From positions 21,126,031-21,190,030 of the forward strand of contig CM040099.1 of the NCBI GenBank assembly GCA_022496805.1: a stretch of DNA of 64,000 nucleotides, in the 5' to 3' direction. Below, piece after piece: positions 55,576 through 64,000 of this stretch. The notes below the pieces were generated by a model that worked only from the letters and a program-made list of their open reading frames with translations, had not been told where the DNA came from and made no database searches. The first letter of the stretch is position 1; every line of letters starts with the position of its first letter. A program made the translations under genes and the position numbers. This DNA comes from Pohlia nutans (Eukaryota > Streptophyta > Bryopsida > Bryales > Mniaceae).

Positions 55576-58049
55576 CATTTTCTTTCGAAATGAAGGAATC
55601 GGTATTTCATCAAACCATGATGAGAATACCACATTGTAAAATAGAGATGACAATCATAATGTGGTCAAAATGCCTACTGTGAGTACAATTTATAGATAAG
55701 ATTTATCTTGGGTGCATTTTGAGAAAATGAAAATTTCATCCTTATTTCATACTTTGTTGTTGGTGATTGTCTGGCAATCTCTCTTTTTCTTCTGGGTGTT
55801 CCCCTTTGCTTTTATTGACGCTTTACAATGTCTAGGTAACATTCACTAGACCCTTTATTGCTGAACTATCTGTTGTTTTGGGGTATCATTTTTGTGGAGC
55901 ATGAGTTTGATGTTGATCTTGTGGGATTTTGCAGAAACTGCCAATGGTTGGTATCTTTCTTTAGTGTGATAGAAACCATTTGAAAAAGGTTGAGGTTGAG
56001 CAAGTCTTTGGGTTTTCCCTTCGCTGACCAATGCAATTGCAGTGTCGACCAACCTATCCCTTGAGGCGATTGCTATCAGGTACTTTGCCAAATTCGCATG
56101 ACTGGAGAATGCATGACTAGAGAATGATGGATGATGTATACGAGTGGAAGTGTGAAAATTGCATCTCTGTATTGGAAGGCAAACAATTTGTATTAGAGTT
56201 ATTGTGCTTGGATTGATAATCATACATATTGGACTTTAAACATATTATTATAGAAGACAACAGAGTGTATGGACTCATATGTAGGTTCAAATCCTACAGT
56301 TGTCATTTTCAAATGCTTTGCCTAATGAAGTCTGCATAATGGTATGATCTATTTAGAACCAACTTCTTATGCTTTAATTCAAGGCAACTCAAATCTTTAT
56401 TTTAAAGTTCAGAACTGTAAATACTATGCACGAGAACACTTTGAAAAATTGCATACAAAAATTTGGCATGGGCCAACGTACTACTAACGGTATCACATAA
56501 ACAACACATTATCATTTATTCATGTTGTTCTAGGGACAATATCAAACTAATTGCCATGTTGTGAATAATCACATAACATTCTTCAGCCCTCCTATTGTTC
56601 ACCTTCAAATCTCAAGCATCTATCAGGGGATTGGAGGAATTGCAAAGCATTTTCTCTAACTTCAGTTGAGCCAAGCAACGAGGGTTGGGAAGTTGAATTA
56701 TTTTACTAGCAGATGTTCTACACTATTGCAACAATGTAAAGAGAGTGGTCCAACAAGGATGTAAAGATAGTGGTCCAACAAGGGTTGAAGAACGTTATGC
56801 AGTCATTTCCAACATTAATTGTTGTAAGTATAACTTTACAATATAATAGGTTTTATGTTTTTACTTCCTTGGTCATGCCAAATATTACTCTCACCACGGC
56901 AAATAAATAATTTAATGATTCACATGATGCTCTCTTTTCTTGAGAAGGTAAAGAACCATCAATAGTACTAAATTGTTAAAACACTCGCACCGTACCACTG
57001 AAAGTATGAGATTGTCTAAAAAGTGAATGAAAAGTGTTTATTTTTAATGCTGTAAATTTAGGGCTGTTGAGAGAGCCACATAATAGTGATGTTTGAATAC
57101 GACTTTTTCTATAACTAATTTAAAGATGGGCTTGATATCCTAAATTGATGGACAATAACGATTACCCCTATATAATGATTGTGATTGGTTCACGAATTAT
57201 TTAGAGGGATACATAGTTGTTCAAGGGTGTGGAGATGATTAATTCGTGACACCAAATTTTGAATGTGGCAATAGTGGTCCAGGGGTAAATTGAAGGGAAA
57301 AGGATGTGGATGATCTTAAACACTCCATACTACGATACATTCAAAACTCTTTCATGTCACACCTTTCAACCAAAAATTTCCAAGAAGATTCGGGTTATGA
57401 AATTTTGAGTGATGAAAGGAAGCAGTAAATAGAGTTTAAAAACGAAATCTCCTACATGCATTTTCATTTATTTATTTTGCAATTGAAGACAACCTTAGGA
57501 AACTTGCCAAGGTTCCCGAAGGTTGTCAAGTTCCCTAAGATTGTTAAGTTCCCTAACTTTGAGCCCAAATTGGCTCTACAGCATGCATGTGCTCTATATT
57601 CCCCTCAATGTTGTTATTTGGGGAAAAAAGACAATGAGTTCTTTCTTGAAATTTCAATGATACTTTTTTTGAAGTATTTCATGTGCCGATGGCCGACACG
57701 GGTCAAAGATATGAAAAGACATGTTTCCAAACAAAAATAACTTTGAAGTACAGATGTGTCTAAGAATATGGATATACAAATTAGGTATAAGATATGTAGT
57801 TAGAAATTCCCTAAATGGTCTCGTTTTTGAAAACTCTAGCTCGCTTTCACAAGTGGTTGAATTGAGGCAGTTTTGCCATCAAGACTACATCAAGAACCTT
57901 ATGAATAATGTTAATTATATCCATTATATCAACATCATTGTGCTCAACGGCACGGGTCCCGCTAGTCGCCTATAATGCAGATTGAAGAATGATTTGGCAA
58001 CCTACCGTATTGGCCAGTGGGAGATATCATAGTGATGTGTGTGACATGC
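55576..58049. other. intergenic, no gene recognised
   Basis: No recognisable protein or RNA gene. A 25-bp unit (GTAAAGA-AGTGGTCCAACAAGG) is duplicated at about 56737-56784. A GTTCCCTAAGATTGT unit is tandemly repeated at about 57510-57560, which explains the repetitive frame there. Confidence 0.45.
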
Positions 58050-58053
58050 TTAA

Positions 58054-58375
58054 GCCCTAAACGTCCTGGAGTCGAGAAACTCGATCACGGACAGATTTGA
58101 AGCCTTGTAACTTTCTCATACAACCTCGGATGTTATTCATCCAAGTCGCCTTTGAAAGCTTATTAATTTTTCTACCTATTACAATAAATCTCTTGTGATG
58201 GAGAGCTGTTGATGATACTGGAGAGGCCTCCAACTACAAGTATGTCAAAAAAATTGGGTAGATTTTATGCTTGCAATGGTCTTCTCTTGTACACCTCATG
58301 TACATCTGAGCCATGCTAATATCTACTTTTGAGGCTAGAATCTACTTTTGTTCAAAGGGTTGGTACGTTTAGGGG
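58054..58375. mobile_element. TTAA MITE, family C copy 2
   Basis: A 322-bp element flanked by TTAA (58050-58053, 58376-58379) with ends GCCCTAAACGTCC and GGTACGTTTAGGGG. Colinear with 2388-2698. Confidence 0.75.
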
Positions 58376-58692
58376 TTAAATCTTCATACCAATAAAAGAA
58401 CTTATGGTCCCTTGGGAGGGGAAGCCATGACAAATTTCAAGAGTGACTATGGTAGGGTCATAACTTAGGCTTCTATGGAAGGAGTGGCATGTTGCTTGAT
58501 CAGACTGGTTGTTTCACTGTTCCAGCTGAAGATTGATGTAACTTACTGTGCAAAGAATCCTAGTTGGGAAGTTTCCTGCTCGCTTTCTTGGTTGCCTGGT
58601 TTACAGGATGCTGACACAGCTAAAAAAAATCTGTTTTTCAGTTGGTAGAATGAAGCCAGGCAGGGGAAAAAATGGATGGGATCATCCATATA

Positions 58693-59051
58693 CTCCCTTC
58701 GTCCCCACCATAATAGATAATGCTTTTGAGAAAAATTAAAACGTTCAAATCTCTAAATACAGTAATTTTCTATTTTGGAGTAGTTGTGGAAGCAGTGTCA
58801 TACTGCATATAGTATGTGTGACATGCGACAACACGTGTTCTTTGATGCAACGAATAAATGCTAGCATTGGTTTGTGATCCACACATGAGCAAATACAAAA
58901 AAGAAAACATTTCCTGTGCACTTGTCTTATGATTTTGCTTCATTGGAATCTACAAAAGAACAACTTCAAATTGAATAAATGATTTGCATCAAGTAGTTTG
59001 GGATAATAAAAAAAATCTGAAAAAACATCATCTAATATGGGACGAAGGGAG
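58693..59051. mobile_element. Stowaway MITE
   Basis: Begins CTCCCTTCGTCCC and ends GGGACGAAGGGAG, the classic plant Stowaway (Tc1/mariner) terminal sequence. The left flank is TA (58691-58692) and the right flank is TT, a decayed TA. The 359-bp interior is noncoding. Confidence 0.8.
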
Positions 59052-59053
59052 TT

Positions 59054-59798
59054 TGTGTGTTCATCCACAAAATTATCTAGTAAACCTAGGGTTCGGTGGT
59101 AACCACCAAAGATGACGTCACACAAGAGAGCTTCCCATAGACTCGTGCTAAAGAAGACAGAAGAGAGAGTTCACTAGCTGTGAAAAAGATGACATCACCA
59201 TAGGGTTCCTCTTTTTATATGGAGACCCTAGGTTTGAAGTAGTGTCATCCAAATACTAGTAATCTTAGGATTTCTTTGAAAGAACTTTGGCAATTTTTTT
59301 CACATTTTTACCCATTTTTTCTAATGCAAATATAGACATTTACAAAACCATGTAAGGTTCTAGCAAAAAATCAGTTGTACTCACATGTTGAAATTGTAAA
59401 AGGCATGACGATTTCTCATCTCACACACAAAACACGTCCAAAGATGCTTTGTAAAGCGGAATTCTCTATATATGCCCACTCTTGTTTTTGGATCATGTAG
59501 GTGCTCTCAACAACCGCCACCAAAGGAACCCTAAATTGATCACTTGAAATCTCTAAAAACCCTGAAATCAATCACTCATGATTATATCAATTGCTTCTAC
59601 AAGTGAACAAAATTAGGGCTTGTAAGATGCTATTCATGGTACCTTAATTTTTACCACAAAAAGAACATCAGCTATATATCACAAGAGATGCCTAATTATT
59701 TTTTCACTTTCAAATTCCATAGTAATAATAGTTTCTTTGAAAAATTGTCTCTATTCAACTTTAAAAAGAATCCAAGCACAACAATTTAAATGGGTGAC
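59054..59798. other. intergenic repeat-derived DNA
   Basis: Resembles 26560-26720 around CCCATTTTTTCTAATG and GTAAGGTTCTAGC. A roughly 130-bp segment with GATGACGTCAC and GATGACATCACC is partly repeated. No gene recognised. Confidence 0.4.
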
Positions 59799-59802
59799 TT
59801 AA

Positions 59803-60699
59803 CCTCTAAACGTCACAACGTTTAGTTTTTGAACAACTAACATATTCAAACTCACTTTACATTCTCATCAATGTTTGAATGAAAGTCATTCAATTTTTTG
59901 AAGATACGTCACCAAGTTGTTGTCTTATATAATGGTTGGATTTAAACAAGGGTTTCGTTAAAAGTGCCTATTGAAATGTGCACTATTTTTTGGGATAATT
60001 TTTGAATATTTTAATCACAAATTTTGTTATGTATAAGCAATAATATTGTACTTTGGCTAGAGTCTTTTCAGATATCTTTTGATAAATCTTAAGGGGTGAA
60101 GCACATGCCACAACCCTCATTATGATATTTTTCTTACTATGATAATTATAAAATGATAATATTTTCAATGAAATTTATAAATTTCCAAAAAATTGTTCAT
60201 GTGCACTTTTACATATTGAATTGCACTTTTAACGAAACCCTTGTTTTTAGTGATATTGGAGTACATATTTTTTAAATGTAGAATTACAAAATTACAAATG
60301 TAGAAGTATGCCAAGTTATTGACCAAGACAAAATTGCATTGACTGTAGTTCAAAAGTGGCCTTGCAAAAATTAGGTCATAGATTTACAGAACACAAAAAT
60401 TTCAAAGAATCACCGTGTTTAAGAGTATCTCATTTCAAATTCATTCTAACAAATTTTACTCAATAAATATTAAAATTTTGTTTGTAACCAAGTTTAGAAG
60501 GAATTTTTTATTTTAACTTTCAATTTTGTAATTATATATTGGTGATAGTATTGGTGAATCAAACCCTACGATGGAATCTAAAATTCAAAATGCGGATATT
60601 TCATTTGTATATCAATTCCCAAATATTCTTCTAAATAGTACTTTATGATGATTTTTCTCAAAATTGTCAATGTCAGGGACACTTTAGTACATTTAGGGA
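59803..60699. mobile_element. TTAA element, family G
   Basis: An 897-bp element flanked by TTAA (59799-59802, 60700-60703) with ends CCTCTAAACGTC and GTACATTTAGGGA. Its right half distantly follows family B (TATTGGTGATAG..., ATCTAAAATTCA, ATTTGTA-ATCAA). The short frames do not resemble a transposase. It has an internal long inverted pair, GAAACCCTTGTT/AACAAGGGTTTC (about 59947 and 60233). Confidence 0.6.
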
Positions 60700-60703
60700 T
60701 TAA

Positions 60704-61768
60704 AGCATCTTAAATTTTTGAAAAAAAATAAAAATAAATTGTCAAAGTTTAGTATTGCAAGGATTATTTTTGCAATTTCTTATTTTTTTGTTAGTAACAC
60801 TTTCATCATGATTTTAGATGAAGTTGTCACAAATGCATTAAAAGTTTCTCAAATGGATGAATTTTGGCAATAAATAAATGTAAAAGCAAAAGTTTCAAGA
60901 TAATAAAAGTAAATGTAAAAGTAAACAATGTAAAAGATAACTAGTGTATGACTATAAAATAAGAGATTATTTGTCATAAATTCATATTCATTTGCTACCA
61001 AAACAGAGTTTCTTCAATTTCAAGAGACTAGTCTTACATCAATGGTTCTTTGTCAGATGGGCACCAATTCATTGTCAGAACGAATATACACTTTATTCAT
61101 GCCAACCACGAAAACCACAAAAGTGGACCGGAGTTTCCATTTATCTTCACTTTCTTGTTACAATTAGAAGATGACCTTTATTTTCTCATTTTCATTTTCA
61201 TTTTTCATCTGAGGCATATTAAACTGCATTTTGTTTTTATATTTTCACTTCTCAAAGAGAAAACAAAGACAAAAAAAAATGTGGCCATTGCATTCATCAC
61301 TACCTAATGAGACAATTTGTCATTGCACATTCTGTGTATCATTATAAGAAATTTGAGTCTTTTAAGAGGCCTCAAGTTTATTTTTAATTTAAAAAATAAT
61401 AATTTGTTTTTTAAAACTTATATTATAGTTTATTTTTAATTTATAAAAAGTATAAAAATATTAAATCTAATGTGGCATTAGTTTGACCACGTCAGATTGG
61501 ATATTAAAATATTAAGGTTTTTAATTTTAAATATATTTTGAAATATATTTGCGATATTAAAATAAATTAAAAAATTAGAAAGTATTTGAATATTTTTTTA
61601 AAAATCATTTTTTAATTTAATTTTAAATATATATTATTTTAAAAATATATATTTATTTGAAAATGAAGTCCAATAAAGAATTAAATTCTTGCCCGAACGT
61701 TGGAAAAGCCTTTTGAAGGGTACATTTCTCTTCTAATGATTTTTAGAACCCACATAATTAATCAATTT
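60704..61768. other. very AT-rich intergenic DNA
   Basis: No gene or paired terminal repeats recognised. Dense TTTTTAATTTAAAAA-type sequence at 61370-61680. Confidence 0.5.
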
Positions 61769-61771
61769 CTA

Positions 61772-62047
61772 CCGTAGTAGGAAGGCAGGGTCGGCAGAAA
61801 ATAATTCCCCAAAAAAATGCCGGAAAAATAAATAAATTTATCAAGTATTTTGTCGAAATCAACAAAAATAAAGTCAACAAAAGCTGTAGACAAAAAACAA
61901 AAGAAAATTTTTAGCTGCTAGTAAAATTTAATGTTAGTTATTAATAGCCAAATTTTTAATAATTATTTTTGAAAGTGCCGATCCCTACTTTTTGAACTTT
62001 TATTAATTATTCGACACCAAAGTGCCGACCCTGCCTTCCTACTACGG
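61772..62047. mobile_element. mariner-like MITE with 25-bp perfect ends
   Basis: A 276-bp element. The left CCGTAGTAGGAAGGCAGGGT continuing to CGGCA is exactly mirrored at 62023-62047, with TA on both sides (61770-61771, 62048-62049). Inside are further GGCAG/CTGCC-like and AAAGTGCCGA segments. Noncoding. Confidence 0.75.
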
Positions 62048-62049
62048 TA

Positions 62050-63028
62050 TATGTCAAGATATGAAGCCTTTTTGAAACCTATCATCAGAAAAGTTGAGCC
62101 ACACCATTTTGGTGCCATTTTGACACCGAAAGCTGCATACATGTCATTTCAGTGTCAATTTATCCATACTAGGTTGGTATGGAGGTTATCATCAAACTCA
62201 CCAAATTATCTTAATTGCATTTCGATGCACCATGTTCACATGACTTAAAGTTCCTGATGATATGGCCACTTCATTTTATAATTCATGAGCCATTTACTGA
62301 TTTATTTATTTTATTAAAGTTAATCTTTAACTTATGGTGTTTTAAATCCCAATTTTCACCTTTATATACAATTGAAGATTGGTATTTATACCACTATGTC
62401 ACTTCGTGTTGCAAACCTTCCTCCTACTTTTTAGTTGGCTCTTTTTTATATGAGATGAAATAGATAGAAACTCCAGTCTTCTATCAAGGTTGGCGTGAAT
62501 AAAGTGTCTGTTTGTAATGACAATAAGCCAGTGCCCACCGGACAAAGAGCCATTGGTGCAAAACTACTCTCATCTTTTGAGAATATACACTCAGTGACCA
62601 GTAAAATGTAACAAAAACTGTTGGTTGGGTAGACGTTGAGTATAATTTGACAAACAAATCCCAAATTACTTAATGCAAATCATTTATTCAATTTGAAATT
62701 GATGGTTTACAAATTCTAACAAAGAAAAATCACATGACAAATGCACATTGAGTGTTGGAGGGAGTGTAAGGGTATTCTAAATTTAGGAATGATATAAATT
62801 TCAACTACCTTCTACAATACATATTCCATTACTAATCACAAAAATCAATCATGCTCACTTTATGAATAACTTTTAGAAACCTTACCCCATTTCATTTCCA
62901 ATTTCATATCATTAAAAATGTTATTGTAGTGCATTTAAATTGTCCCCTCAAAGTTGTAAACCCACATGTGTTCATTAATTAAATCATTGTTTTTAGGTCA
63001 TATTTGGGCATTCCACTTAGTCACAATT

Positions 63029-63093
<65 letters not shown>

Positions 63094-64000
63094 GTATATA
63101 GTTGTATATAGTTATAGTTGTATATAGTTATAGTTATAGTTATTGTTTTTTTTGTTTGTGTATTTTTTCAAAAATAAAAAATGAATTCTCTAAGATTTTT
63201 TTGGTAAAAGTCAATTATTTCTAAATTCCTACATTCTTAAAAAAAATCAAATTCATTACCTTAGTGTTGATGGTAAAAAGTTTCTTTGATCCCTAAATAC
63301 TTATGCAATCATATTTGATTGCTTTAAATTTTGGGATTAAAATGAGTTGTTCAAACTTTATATTTTTGAATTTTGAATTTTTGAATTGGCAATTTGGCAT
63401 CTATATAATTGGATTAAGTGTTCATGTCAAAAAGATTTTATATACATTTTTTAAGTACATCATTTTTTGAATTGTGTTGAATTTAAAATTAATAAAACAA
63501 ATCTTTTGAATTGTGTTGGATTCTAAATTCATTTTTTAAGTACATTGTTGTTTGAATTGTGTTGAATTTAAAATAAATAAAACAATTTACAACTTTATGA
63601 ATTTTGGAATGAATGGCCAAAACTGTATAATGAACAACAATGAATTAAACTAATAAGAATATTACCTATTAACAGGACTTTTAAGCACTTTTAGAAAAAT
63701 CTCTACGCACCTTTACCAAAATATAATAGTACTCATATGAACTACTTTATTGCTTCCAAAACATTATGACTTTAGCCAATCATATTGAATTTTAAGTTAA
63801 AAGTATAATAGATGTAATTTTGGCAATGTCATAACTTGTAAATTCGATTGAAAACTATTGTATAATCTACTTTCAAACTTGATAATAAAGATTTCCTCTA
63901 ATCAACATGTGCATAATTATTGTTTGAAGTTGAAACTCAATCCACTTTGAAAAACCATACCTTATAATACATTTAACTTGAGTCTAAAAACTTCATACAT
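62050..64000. other. AT-rich intergenic DNA to window end
   Basis: No gene recognised. The only structured elements are the simple repeats at 63034-63145. Repeated GAATTGTGTTGAATTTAAAAT units occur at about 63469-63575. Confidence 0.45.
63034..63145. repeat. (TA)n run followed by a GTTGTATATA tandem
   Basis: About 57 bp of alternating TA, then decamer-like GTTGTATATA/GTTATA units to about 63145. Confidence 0.9.

Noticed and set aside
57456..57740. 94-residue frame with FPKVVKFPKIVKFP
   Set aside because: The peptide repeat reflects a short DNA tandem. No family resemblance, splice sites or homologous context.
1..64000. tRNA, rRNA or other structured RNA genes
   Set aside because: No cloverleaf-forming segment with A and B boxes and no rRNA-like conserved blocks were recognised. 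A covariance-model search would be needed to exclude small ones.

Overview
This window is nuclear DNA from a plant. The background is AT-rich, the introns are short and use GT-AG, and MITE-type elements with TA and TAA target sites are dense. The best clue to the lineage is a 21-exon minus-strand gene at 34.5-45.1 kb whose product reads as LRRC9, a protein known from ciliated organisms. Among plants such genes persist mainly in lineages with flagellated sperm, so a bryophyte, another seedless plant or a streptophyte alga is the likeliest source. I cannot name the species.

Layout. 0-10.5 kb has no convincing host gene. It holds a series of small inverted-repeat elements and a 1.3-kb foldback element. 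10.56-24.42 kb is one GC-rich Mutator-like element (MULE) with 385-bp terminal inverted repeats. Its left arm (+ strand) encodes a zinc-finger-like protein and a broken Ulp1/C48-type protease gene. Its right arm (- strand) encodes a broken MULE transposase. A truncated Ty3-type Gag-protease fragment with an LTR-like region is nested between the arms. 24.4-34.5 kb is geneless repeat territory, including a 1.6-kb element carrying three nested insertions. 34.5-45.1 kb is the LRRC9-like gene. 46.8-64 kb is again repeat-rich, with one probable exon of a PET100-like mitochondrial protein near 54.3 kb.

Main points. (1) The hexamer CGAGAC/GTCTCG occurs roughly 75 times by eye in the MULE. It is rare in the retroelement nested inside it and in the flanking DNA, which suggests an element-specific dispersed binding motif like those used by VANDAL anti-silencing proteins. 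(2) Eleven or so small elements share TTAA target sites and CCC(C/T)TAAAC termini, a piggyBac-like signature. One nested pair gives an empty-site comparison that supports a TTAA duplication. (3) The centre of the LRRC9-like protein looks like a PARP/ADP-ribosyltransferase fold with altered active-site motifs.

Every call was made by reading the sequence. No database search, alignment program or structure prediction was run. Exon joins were checked by hand for reading phase. Motif counts are approximate.
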